Assembly: GCA_035553855.1 (NCBI GenBank) | Contig: DATMJO010000123.1 | Coordinates: 5,661-69,660 of the forward strand | From: JBBDYQ01 sp035553855 | GTDB lineage: Bacteria; Actinomycetota; Thermoleophilia; Solirubrobacterales; Thermoleophilaceae | Reading direction: 5' to 3' | DNA: 64,000 nt | Part shown: positions 23,328-30,444 of the stretch, one piece after another | Layout: each line of letters begins with the position of its first letter | Position numbering within the stretch: position 1 is the first letter of the stretch | Notes under the pieces: model-generated | The model's input: the letters and a program-made list of their open reading frames with translations, nothing else | Databases searched by the model: none | What the model was told of the DNA's origin: nothing | Position numbers and translations under genes: made by a program

Positions 23328-24163
23328 ACCGCCTCCGCGACCACCTCCCCTGGGGCGTCCGCGAGCGGATCCGCGCGGTCCGGCGGCGGCTTCCGCGCGG
23401 GCTGCGGCCCTGGATCGTGGCGGCGCGCCTCGTCCCCGGCGGCGAGGACCGCCGGCGCTTCGTCGCGCTGACACAGCGGCGCTGGGAGGGAACCGAACCG
23501 GTGGAGGTGCCGCTGCGGCCACTCGGCGGGGCGCGCGTGGCGGTGCGCCCGGGCGGGCAGGACCCGATCGTCGTGCAGGACACCTTCGTGGCCCGCTACC
23601 ACCTGCCGCCGCCCGGCTCGGTGCCCGGCGGCGCGCGCGTCATCTGGGACCTCGGCTCGAACATCGGGCTCACGGCCGCCGACATGGCCGTGCGCTACCC
23701 GTCGGCGCGGGTGTTCGCGGTCGAGCTCGACCCGGCGAACGCGGCGATGTGCGAGCGCAACCTGGCGAGCTGGGCCGACCGCGTCGAGGTGGTGGGCGCC
23801 GGGGTCTGGGTGGAGGACGGCGAGCTTCGCTTCAGCCGCGCCCCCGGGCGCGAGCTCGAGGCGCGCGTCGAGGCCGTGGCCGAGGGCGGCGAGGCGACCG
23901 AGACGGCGCCCGCGCTGTCGCTCGACACGCTGCTCGAGCGGAGTGGTGGCGGGCGGGTGGACTACGTGAAGATGGACATCGAGGGCGCCGAGCGCGAGGT
24001 GCTCCGCCGCAACACCGGCTGGGCCGCCTCGGTGGGCGCGATCAAGGTGGAGTGCCACGACCCGTACTCGGTCGAGGAGTGCGTGGAGGACCTGCGCGCA
24101 TTGGGCTTCGACGCCCGCCGCGACCACAGCCACTGGGCCTGCGCGGCGGGCGTGAGGCGCTAG
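23324..24163 (+). CDS. FkbM-family methyltransferase
   Basis: SAM-dependent O-methyltransferase of 279 residues, starting at GTG 23324 (GTGA overlap with the epimerase). VIWDLGSNIGLTAADMA is the SAM-binding motif I, VFAVELDPANAAMCERNL motif II, and YVKMDIEGAEREVL the FkbM signature. C-terminal KVECHDPYSVEE is also typical. It probably methylates a sugar hydroxyl of the polysaccharide. Its TAG stop shares the CTAG tetranucleotide with the stop of the convergent amt gene. Confidence 0.88.
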   Translation: MNRLRDHLPWGVRERIRAVRRRLPRGLRPWIVAARLVPGGEDRRRFVALTQRRWEGTEPVEVPLRPLGGARVAVRPGGQDPIVVQDTFVARYHLPPPGSVPGGARVIWDLGSNIGLTAADMAVRYPSARVFAVELDPANAAMCERNLASWADRVEVVGAGVWVEDGELRFSRAPGRELEARVEAVAEGGEATETAPALSLDTLLERSGGGRVDYVKMDIEGAEREVLRRNTGWAASVGAIKVECHDPYSVEECVEDLRALGFDARRDHSHWACAAGVRR

Positions 24164-25437
24164 ATCGGGTTCGCCACCAGCGTCTCGCCGTCGTTCGGGA
24201 CGACGAGGATCGCGCCCTCGCCGGTGACGTAGGCCTCCTCGCCGTGCTGGGTGACGTCCATGCCGATCGCCTCCTCGCGCTCGGTGGCGCGCAGCGGCAT
24301 CAGCGCGCCGAGGACCCGCAGCAGGATGTAGGTCACGCCGAAGGCGTAGGCGGGCGTCGCCACCGCGGCGATCGCCTGCCAGCCGAGCGTGCCGGCGTCG
24401 CCGTAGAGCAGGCCGTCGGCGACCCCGTTCCAGTTCGCCTGGGCGACGAAACCCGTGAACAGGATCCCGAAGAGGCCCGCGACACCGTGCGCGGCGAGCA
24501 CGTCGAGCGTCTCGTCCACGCGCGTCCGCGGCCGCCACACGATCACGGCATACGGCGGCAGCGCGCCGATGGCGCCGAGCGCGAGCGCCCAGCCCGGGCT
24601 GATGAAGCCGCCCGCCGGCGTGATGACGACACAGCCGACGATGATCGCCGTCGCCGCGCCGACGGCGGTGACCTGCCGCCCGCGGACCAGGTCGATGATC
24701 ATCCAGACGAACAGCGTCGCGGCGGGCGCGAGCAGCGTGTTCGCGAAGGCGAGCACGCTCTGCTGGCCGGCGTTGGCGCCGGAGCCGCCGTTGAAGCCGA
24801 ACCACCCGAACCACAGGATGCCCGCGCCGAGCAGCACGTAGACCGTGTTGTGCGGCAGGAGCGCCTGGCGGCCGTAGTCCTTGCGCGCGCCGACCACCAG
24901 CGCAGCCGCCAGGGCCGAGAAGCCCGAGCCCATCTCGACCGGCACGCCGCCGGCGAAGTCGAGCAGGCCGTTGTCCACGAGCCAGCCGCCCCCGAAGGCC
25001 CAGTGGGCGAGCACCGAGTAGACCGCCACCGTCCAGACGACGGCGAAGATCATGTACGCGCTGAAGCGCATCCGCTCGACGACCGCGCCGGAGACGAGCG
25101 CCAGGGTGATGATGCAGAAGGTCGCCTGGAAGGCGAAGAAGACGAGGTGCGGGATCGTCCCGCCCTCGCGCGGCTCGAACGTCACGTCCTGGAGGAACGC
25201 GTGGCCGAAGCCGCCGATGAAGCCGTTGCCGTCCGCGAAGGCGAACGAGTAGCCGACGACCGCCCACGTCACGGTGGCGATCGCCAGCGCGGCGATGCAC
25301 ATCATGAACGTGTTGAGGGTGTTCTTCCCGCGGACCAGGCCGGCGTAGAAGAGGCCGAGCCCGACGGTCATGAAGAGGACGAGCGCCGTGGCGGTGAGCA
25401 CCCAGGCGGTGTCGCCCGTGTCGATCCCGGGGGGCAT
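24160..25437 (-). CDS. amt: Ammonium transporter with Glu at the first twin-His position
   Basis: Amt/Mep/Rh channel of 425 residues with eleven predicted helices. FYAGLVRGKNTLNTFMM, FFAFQATFCIIT, WFGWFGFNGGS and TPAGGFISPGWAL are family blocks. The second conserved pore His is present (AAHGVAGLFG, His317), but the position of E. coli AmtB His168 is Glu168 (FAGGVPVEMGSG). Glu at that place is known from fungal Mep1/Mep3 and affects how ammonium is conducted. The gene follows glnK, its stop and start sharing one base (TGATG). The C-terminal tail is longer and more acidic than usual. It should take up ammonium under PII control. Confidence 0.93.
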   Translation of the reverse strand: MPPGIDTGDTAWVLTATALVLFMTVGLGLFYAGLVRGKNTLNTFMMCIAALAIATVTWAVVGYSFAFADGNGFIGGFGHAFLQDVTFEPREGGTIPHLVFFAFQATFCIITLALVSGAVVERMRFSAYMIFAVVWTVAVYSVLAHWAFGGGWLVDNGLLDFAGGVPVEMGSGFSALAAALVVGARKDYGRQALLPHNTVYVLLGAGILWFGWFGFNGGSGANAGQQSVLAFANTLLAPAATLFVWMIIDLVRGRQVTAVGAATAIIVGCVVITPAGGFISPGWALALGAIGALPPYAVIVWRPRTRVDETLDVLAAHGVAGLFGILFTGFVAQANWNGVADGLLYGDAGTLGWQAIAAVATPAYAFGVTYILLRVLGALMPLRATEREEAIGMDVTQHGEEAYVTGEGAILVVPNDGETLVANPI

Positions 25438-25790
25438 CAGGAGACCACCGGGGTGACGGCGTCGTCGTCGGTCTCAGAGGTTCGGATCCGGACGACGCGG
25501 TCCAGCGGGAGCACGAAGATCTTGCCGTCGCCCACCTCACCCGTGCGGGCGCCCTCGCAGAGCGCCTTGATGGCCGGCTCGACGAAGGCGTCGGAGACGG
25601 CGATCTCGAAGCGGACCTTGTCGGAGAGGCCCATGCGGACGGTGGTGCCGCGGTAGGTCTCGACGCGGTCGAGCTCGCCCCCGTGGCCCTGCACGCGGGA
25701 GAGGGACACGCCCTTCACCTCGTGGCGATACAGCGACTCCAGCACGTCGTTCGCCTTCTCGGGGCGAACGATCCCTACGACGAGCTTCAC
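25437..25790 (-). CDS. glnK: PII signalling protein lacking Tyr51
   Basis: Trimeric nitrogen regulator of 117 residues which in this operon type blocks its cognate Amt. KLVVGIVRPEKANDVLESL is the PII N-terminus and GKIFVLPLDRVVRIRT the second signature. In the T-loop the conserved Tyr46 is present (ETYRGTTVRMG), but residue 51, which is uridylylated in enterics and adenylylated in actinobacteria, is Val. Covalent control at that site is therefore not possible. The start is GTG 25790, preceded by AGGAG 9 bases upstream. It is co-transcribed with amt. Confidence 0.93.
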   Translation of the reverse strand: MKLVVGIVRPEKANDVLESLYRHEVKGVSLSRVQGHGGELDRVETYRGTTVRMGLSDKVRFEIAVSDAFVEPAIKALCEGARTGEVGDGKIFVLPLDRVVRIRTSETDDDAVTPVVS

Positions 25791-25904
25791 GGTTATCGGC
25801 TCCTCACGTGTCGACCGTGGAGCAGTCTGCGGGCGCCGCGGAGGCCGGTCATTGTCCGCTTGTACAAAGATCGGGCGGGGGCCTGCTCCGCTCGGCCAAG
25901 CGCC

Positions 25905-25910
25905 TAGACT
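25905..25910 (+). promoter_or_regulatory. -10 hexamer TAGACT of the tRNA-Phe gene
   Basis: TAGACT ends 10 bases before the mature tRNA 5' end. Because this is an untranslated gene, it independently supports the TANNNT hexamers as real -10 elements. No clear TTGACA-like -35 is visible. Confidence 0.5.
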
Positions 25911-25920
25911 TCCCGGCCGC

Positions 25921-25993
25921 GGCGAGATAGCTCAGTTGGTAGAGCACACGACTGAAAATCGTGGTGTCCCCGGTTCGAGTCCGGGTCTCGCCA
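25921..25993 (+). tRNA. tRNA-Phe (GAA)
   Basis: Full cloverleaf of 73 bases: acceptor arm GGCGAGA (25921-25927) pairs with TCTCGCC (25986-25992), discriminator A 25993. D arm contains AGCTCAGTTGGTAGAGC. Anticodon stem CACGA/TCGTG encloses CTGAAAA, giving anticodon GAA at 25954-25956. T arm GGTTCGAGTCC is canonical. CCA is not encoded. A hairpin terminator follows at 26019-26045 and an atypical lower-GC gene begins 330 bases downstream. Confidence 0.97.
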
Positions 25994-26018
25994 TTGCCGG
26001 TCCCCAATGAACGACCCA

Positions 26019-26045
26019 AAAAGCCGGGGAGTTTCGCCGGCTTTT
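26019..26045 (+). terminator. Intrinsic terminator after tRNA-Phe
   Basis: Arms AAAAGCCGG (26019-26027) and CCGGCTTTT (26037-26045) around a 9-base loop, the T run forming the right arm end. It lies 26 bases after the tRNA. Confidence 0.8.
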
Positions 26046-26192
26046 GCGTGCCGGGCGGCTTTCGGCTGTGCTCGAGGCGCGCCTCTTTGCTCGCCGAGGC
26101 GCAGGAGGAATGGGATTCTCCGCCGCACCCGGCCAGCAGGCCGCCTCCGGACACGGACGACGGCCTCCCTTTCTAGCCACGCAGTCTCTTCA

Positions 26193-26222
26193 CCCGCCCG
26201 GGGGCAATCGCCCCTGGGCGGG
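26193..26222. repeat. 13-base inverted repeat before the GTCTAA iterons
   Basis: Arms CCCGCCCGGGGGC and GCCCCTGGGCGGG with one mismatch around the 4-base loop AATC. No T run follows, so it is only weakly terminator-like. It marks the boundary between ordinary GC-rich sequence and the AT-richer iteron block. The rest of 26046-26192 contains no gene that I can support. Confidence 0.6.
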
Positions 26223-26231
26223 CCGCCAACA

Positions 26232-26320
26232 GTCTAAGGCAGATTAGTCTAAGCTGGATTAGACAAGCGAAGGATGCGCCGCGCTCAGTCCGGAATATAG
26301 TCTAAACTGCTTTAGTCTAA
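26232..26320 (+). promoter_or_regulatory. GTCTAA iteron cluster upstream of the DUF234 ATPase
   Basis: Five copies of GTCTAA in 89 bases: direct copies at 26232, 26247, 26300 and 26315 and an inverted copy (TTAGAC) at 26259-26264. The direct copies form two pairs with 15-base spacing, AGTCTAA-N7-TAGTCTAAG, and the last copy ends one base before ATG 26322. Such spaced repeats suggest an operator or iteron array bound by a dedicated protein. The caveat is that TAGTCT, contained in three copies, is also a local -10 hexamer, so some copies may be promoters. Confidence 0.65.
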
Positions 26321-26321
26321 G

Positions 26322-27815
26322 ATGGCTTCGACTACCGGCATAGCCACTTACTCCTGGCCGGCGCGGGACGAGTTCGTCAATCGCAACGGGGATCTGCACG
26401 CGATGGAGCAGTGGTGGGACAGCCCTACGCGCGACTCTCTAGCCCTCCTCGGCCGACGGCGTGTCGGCAAGTCGTGGTTGTTCCGGGCTTTCGCCCACGA
26501 CAAGCCGGCGATCATCCTAGTTGCTGATCGGGTCGTCACCGGGACGCAGATGGCTCGATTCGCCGAGCAGCTCGAACCGCTTCTTGGCGTCCGGCCCGAT
26601 CTCCCGGATGTCGCCTCGCTGCTTCGCACGCTTTATCGACTCGGAAGCGAGCGAAAGCTCCTGGCCGTCATCGATGAGTTCCCCTACCTCCTGCCTGACG
26701 GCACTGCCCGAGAGCAAGTCTTGACGGAGATTCAAGCGGTCATGGAAGACGAGCGTGAGTCCTCCCGGACAAAGCTCGCACTCTGTGGCTCTCTCATCGG
26801 TCAGATGGAATCGCTCCTTGCCGAGAAAAGCCCGATCAGCGGACGTCTGCGGCGGCTCGACATCTGGCCGATGACCTTTGGCGAGGCGCGCCCTCTCATG
26901 AGGCACGAGGAGCCACCAGCTGCCCGGGTTGAGCGCTATGCCGTCACGGGCGGAATGGCGCGGCACCTTGCCGAGCTCGGGGACGACGCCCCTGTGAGAG
27001 ATCTCGTCTGCGGCCGAGTCCTAAACCGCCGCGGACCGCTCTTCGATGATCCCCGCTCGGTGTTGGAGCAAGAGCTTCGCGCGCCCGCTACGTACTTCTC
27101 GATTCTCGAGGAACTCGCAGACAACGCGGCTCAGCTCGAACACCTATCGAAGGCGCTCGGAGTGGCGGGAAAGCAACTCACCCCCTATCTCGACACCTTG
27201 CGGGAGATGCGGTTGATATCGGCCTCACTCCCGGTGGGAGCGCCCAAAGACGCTCGAACCCGGAAGTTCCGTATCGATGACGGCTTCATTCGGTTCTGGT
27301 TCCGGTTTGTCTTCCCGAATCAGGAGAGCCTGCAAGCCGGGTTGCGACCCGATGACCTCTGGGACGGTGACATCGCCGTTCACCTGTCCGACCACGTTTC
27401 CCCGACCTTCGAGGACCTCTGTGTGCGTTGGACGAGGCTTCGCTACGGCGCGGAGGCGCAATCCGTCGGTGGCTGGTGGGGCAACGCCCTGAACGCGCAT
27501 CGGCAGGCCGGCACGCGTACCACCGAAGAAGTCGACGTGGTCGGCACTTACCGGAAGCAGTTGCGGATCGTAGGTGAGTGCAAATGGACTGACCCCCCGA
27601 TGCACCAATCGGTGCTCAATGACCTGCAGACCTTCAAGCTCCCCGCAATCGAGCAGGAAAAGCGGCTCAAGATTCCGAAGGCCGGCCCCCGGGTTCTGTT
27701 GTTTTCGAAGTCGGGATTCTCGACGGACCTTGCTGCTGCGGCCGAGAAGGACGAGCAAGTGACACTTGTCCCCGTCGAGCAGGTGGTCAACGACCTTGAG
27801 GTGGCTGGGCAGTAG
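26322..27815 (+). CDS. Stand-alone AAA+ ATPase with C-terminal DUF234 (PD-(D/E)XK-like) domain
   Basis: Protein of 497 residues. LLGRRRVGKSWLFRAF near residue 42 is Walker A and LLAVIDEFPYLL near 115 Walker B; LALCGSLIGQME resembles sensor 1. A winged-helix region follows (YFSILEELADNAAQLEHLSKALG). The C-terminal DUF234 part contains EEVDVVG...RIVGECKW, the Asp and Glu-x-Lys arrangement of the PD-(D/E)XK nuclease fold. This archaeal-type ATPase family is scattered in bacteria and functionally unknown. Codon third positions are clearly less GC-rich than in neighbours, it sits after tRNA-Phe, and GTCTAA iterons abut its start, all pointing to recent transfer. No partner gene is adjacent. Confidence 0.85.
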   Translation: MASTTGIATYSWPARDEFVNRNGDLHAMEQWWDSPTRDSLALLGRRRVGKSWLFRAFAHDKPAIILVADRVVTGTQMARFAEQLEPLLGVRPDLPDVASLLRTLYRLGSERKLLAVIDEFPYLLPDGTAREQVLTEIQAVMEDERESSRTKLALCGSLIGQMESLLAEKSPISGRLRRLDIWPMTFGEARPLMRHEEPPAARVERYAVTGGMARHLAELGDDAPVRDLVCGRVLNRRGPLFDDPRSVLEQELRAPATYFSILEELADNAAQLEHLSKALGVAGKQLTPYLDTLREMRLISASLPVGAPKDARTRKFRIDDGFIRFWFRFVFPNQESLQAGLRPDDLWDGDIAVHLSDHVSPTFEDLCVRWTRLRYGAEAQSVGGWWGNALNAHRQAGTRTTEEVDVVGTYRKQLRIVGECKWTDPPMHQSVLNDLQTFKLPAIEQEKRLKIPKAGPRVLLFSKSGFSTDLAAAAEKDEQVTLVPVEQVVNDLEVAGQ

Positions 27816-28072
27816 ACCGGATCGGGCGACGCACCTTGATCGCCGTTCGCATCCGCGGGGCGGTCCGTCGTCGTGCTGCCTCATACCCGGGGCCGTACAG
27901 AATCCCGGTTGCAGCCCGTACAAACCGGTTCCGGGCGGGCGCAGGGATGGCTTGCTAGTGCCTTTTTTGGACACGCCCATTGGAAGGCGCGGCTCCCGGC
28001 GCCACGCCATGGCGCCCGAACCTCGCCGCCACCGCCGATACCGGGACCAAGCCGCGGTTAGGCTCGGAGCCC
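27816..28072. other. Intergenic spacer after the DUF234 gene, no supported gene
   Basis: 257 bases between the ATPase stop and the dihydrofolate reductase-like gene. I looked for a second copy of the tRNA-Phe 3' end or of GTCTAA marking the other end of an insertion and saw neither. TAGGCT at 28059-28064 ends 8 bases before ATG 28073 and may be a leaderless -10. Confidence 0.5.
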
Positions 28073-28639
28073 ATGCTGATCTACTCGATGGGCGCCTCGG
28101 TGGACGGCTTCATCGCCGACCGTGACGGCGCCTTCGGCTGGGGCGTCCCGGACGACGAGCAGTTCCGCTTCCATCTCGACCAGGTCCGCGGGCTCGGCGC
28201 GTGCCTTCTGGGCCGCAGGCTCTACGAGACGATGCTCGTGTGGGAGACGGATCCGTCGCTCCGCGACAGCGAGGACACGGACGCGTTCGCCGACGTCTGG
28301 ACCGCGCTCCCGAAGGTCGTCTTCAGCCGCACGCTGGACCGCGTCGAGGGCAACGCCCGCCTGGCCGAGGCGCCGCTCGCCGAGGAGGTCGCCGCGGCGC
28401 TCGAGGCGACCGGCAAGGAGGTCGAGATCGGCGGGGCGGGCCTCGCCTCGGCGGCGATCGAGCTCGGCCTGGTCGACGAGTTCCACATCTTCCGCAGCCC
28501 GATCATCCTCGGCGGCGGCACGCCGCTCCTGCCGCCTGTCGCCGGCCACGTCACGCTCGACCTGGTCGAGACCAGGACGTTCGCCTCGCGCGTGGTCTAC
28601 GAGCGCTACCGGCGCGCCCTGGCGGTGTCCCCACCCTGA
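28073..28639 (+). CDS. Dihydrofolate reductase-like (RibD C-terminal domain) protein
   Basis: Cytoplasmic NADPH-type reductase fold of 188 residues. LIYSMGASVDGFIADRDGA is the signature N-terminus of DHFR-like/RibD_C proteins; ACLLGRRLYETML and EVEIGGAGLASAAIELGLVDEF are the cofactor-binding blocks; FRSPIILGGGTPLLP is the conserved end. True folate or riboflavin activity is not implied; many single-domain members are uncharacterised. It lies directly before the YCII-ECF42 pair, in whose neighbourhoods such genes are often seen. Confidence 0.85.
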   Translation: MLIYSMGASVDGFIADRDGAFGWGVPDDEQFRFHLDQVRGLGACLLGRRLYETMLVWETDPSLRDSEDTDAFADVWTALPKVVFSRTLDRVEGNARLAEAPLAEEVAAALEATGKEVEIGGAGLASAAIELGLVDEFHIFRSPIILGGGTPLLPPVAGHVTLDLVETRTFASRVVYERYRRALAVSPP

Positions 28640-28726
28640 TTGACTGCGATGTCGAGGAGTCCCGGCCGGCTCCGCTCAACAGGTGAAGGGCCTCGACAGG
28701 CGCGGCCCATGAACCAGGAGATGCCG

Positions 28727-29146
28727 ATGCCCAAGTACCTGCTGCTCAAGCACTACCGCGGCGGCCCGGACCAGCACCGCCCCTATCCCCCGATGGACCA
28801 GTGGGACCCGGCGGATGTGGAGGCCCACAGGGCCTTCCAGCATCACGTCATCGAGCTGCTCGAGGAGCGAGGCGAGTACGTCGACGCGCGCGCCCTCACG
28901 CCGTCGCGCACCTGGGTCCGCTACGGCGGCCCGGACGCCGCACCCGTCACAACCGACGGCCCCCATCCCGAGACCAGCGATCTGGTCGCCGGCTGGCTGA
29001 TGATCGACGTCGAGTCGCACGAGCGCGCGGTCGAGGTCGCCGCCCATGTCTCCTCCGAGCCCGGCCCCGGCGGGGAGCCGCTGTACGAGTGGATCGACGT
29101 CCGCGAGGTCATGTGGGAGCGCCCTCAGACGACCGACGCCGTGTGA
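28727..29146 (+). CDS. YCII/DGPF-domain protein
   Basis: Small protein of 139 residues belonging to the YCII-related (PF03795) family: PKYLLLKHYRGGP at the start, then WVRYGGPDAAPVTTDGP, where the usual DGPF motif appears as DGPHPE, and LVAGWLMIDVESHERAVEVAAHV. DGPF/YCII proteins are regular partners of ECF42 sigma factors, and here the stop overlaps the sigma factor start by 4 bases (GTGA). CAGGAG six bases before ATG 28727 decides the start over ATG 28709 and ATG 28721. Confidence 0.85.
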   Translation: MPKYLLLKHYRGGPDQHRPYPPMDQWDPADVEAHRAFQHHVIELLEERGEYVDARALTPSRTWVRYGGPDAAPVTTDGPHPETSDLVAGWLMIDVESHERAVEVAAHVSSEPGPGGEPLYEWIDVREVMWERPQTTDAV

Positions 29147-30324
29147 TCGGCGAGCCGTCGCTGGACGAGGGCGCGCTGCGCGCCCTCGTCCCACGGGTGC
29201 TGGCGGGGCTCGTTCGCCGGGGCGAGGACTTCGACGCCGCCGAGGACGCGCTTCAGGAGGCGCTGCTGGAGGCGCTGCGCGTGTGGCCCGAGCACCCGCC
29301 GGACGACCCGCGGGCGTGGCTCACGAGCGTCGCCACGCGCCGGCTGGTCGATGCCCGCCGCAGCGAGGCCGCGCGCGCCCGCCGGGAGGAGACCGTGCAG
29401 GCCGAGCCGCCGCCGGGCGCCGCCGAGGAGCACGACGACACGCTCTTCCTGCTCTTCCGCTGCTGCCACCCAGACCTCGCTCCCGCCTCGCAGGTGGCGC
29501 TGACGCTGCGCGCCGTCGGCGGCCTCACCACCCGCGAGATCGCCGACGCCTTCTATGTGCCCGAGGCGACCATGGCGCAGCGGATCAGCCGCGCCAAGCG
29601 CGCCCTGCGCGGGCGCCGCCTGGACCGGCCCGGCGACCTCGCCGTGGTCCTGCGCGTGCTCTACCTCGTCTACACGGCCGGGCACGCGGGCCGGGTGGAC
29701 CTCGCGCGCGAGGCGATCCGGCTCGCCCGCCAGCTCACCCTCGCCACCGACGAGCCCGAGGCGCGCGGGCTGCTCGCGCTGCTGCTCCTCAGCCACGCCC
29801 GCCTGCCCGCGCGGTTCGACTCCGAGGGCCGGATCGTCACCCTCGACCGCCAGGACCGAAGCCTCTGGGACGCCCGCGAGATCGTCGAGGGCGTGCGCGT
29901 CCTGCAGTCGGCGCTGGCCGTCGGCCGCCCCGGCCGCTACCAGATCGAGGCCGCGATCGCGGCCCTCCACGACGACGCGGCGAGCGCCGAGGAGACCGAC
30001 TGGCCGCAGATACTCGCCTGGTACGACGACCTGCTGGCGCTCAGCGACGACCCGGTGCGCCGCGACCCCGCCGCCGTGCTCGGCCGCGCGGTCGCCGTCG
30101 GCCACGTCCTCGGGGCCGCCGCGGGTCTCGACGAGACAGACCGGCTGCGCGAGGTGCTCGGTGAGCGCCACCGCTGGCACGCCGTCCGCGGCCACCTCCA
30201 CGAACTGGGCGGCGACCTCGCGGCCGCCGCCGATGACTACGCGGAGGCAGCCCGCCGGGCGACGAGCGTCGCCGAGCGCGACCACCTGATCCGCCGGGCC
30301 GCCCGCGCGCGGGCCGGTGGATGA
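29143..30324 (+). CDS. ECF42-type RNA polymerase sigma factor with C-terminal helical extension
   Basis: Sigma factor of 393 residues starting at GTG 29143. Region 2 (EDFDAAEDALQEALLEAL, DDPRAWLTSVATRRLVDARR) and region 4 (ALTLRAVGGLTTREIADAFYVPEATMAQRISRAKRAL) are complete. Unlike ordinary ~190-residue ECF factors it has ~200 further residues of TPR-like helices (DUF6596), the hallmark of ECF42, which lacks a classical anti-sigma factor and is thought to be controlled through this extension. Coupled to the YCII gene. Its stop codon is the first three bases of a CCTGGCAC-family repeat. Confidence 0.88.
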   Translation: MIGEPSLDEGALRALVPRVLAGLVRRGEDFDAAEDALQEALLEALRVWPEHPPDDPRAWLTSVATRRLVDARRSEAARARREETVQAEPPPGAAEEHDDTLFLLFRCCHPDLAPASQVALTLRAVGGLTTREIADAFYVPEATMAQRISRAKRALRGRRLDRPGDLAVVLRVLYLVYTAGHAGRVDLAREAIRLARQLTLATDEPEARGLLALLLLSHARLPARFDSEGRIVTLDRQDRSLWDAREIVEGVRVLQSALAVGRPGRYQIEAAIAALHDDAASAEETDWPQILAWYDDLLALSDDPVRRDPAAVLGRAVAVGHVLGAAAGLDETDRLREVLGERHRWHAVRGHLHELGGDLAAAADDYAEAARRATSVAERDHLIRRAARARAGG

Positions 30325-30352
30325 ACGGTTGGTCCCTGGCATCTTTGTTTCA
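30322..30352 (+). repeat. CCTGGCAC-family degenerate repeat, copy D
   Basis: Begins TGAA, has core TCCCTGGCATCTTTGTTTCA at 30333-30352, and is alignable to the perfect palindrome (TGAA...CTGGCA...TGTTTCA). Its first three bases are the stop codon of the ECF42 gene. The rest of the 120-base spacer to ATG 30445 holds nothing else I recognise. Confidence 0.6.
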
Positions 30353-30444
30353 CCCCGGCGGACCGGCGACCGCGGCTCGTCCGCCTGCGAACCCCCATGC
30401 CCGGTGGCCGTTCCCCGGCGGAGGCGGCGGGTACGCACGCCTCC

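Noticed and set aside
23165..25656. Long frames on both strands opposite FkbM, amt and glnK
   Set aside because: Low-complexity Arg/Gly/Asp-rich translations antisense or frame-shifted to proteins with clear family motifs.
26001..26240. Several short open frames just after tRNA-Phe
   Set aside because: They overlap the terminator and the GC-rich inverted repeat, lack ribosome binding sites and have no coding character.
25921..28072. Integration of an island at tRNA-Phe with a direct repeat of the tRNA 3' end
   Set aside because: No second copy of the tRNA 3' end and no integrase is visible in the following 2 kb, so a classical att site is not supported.
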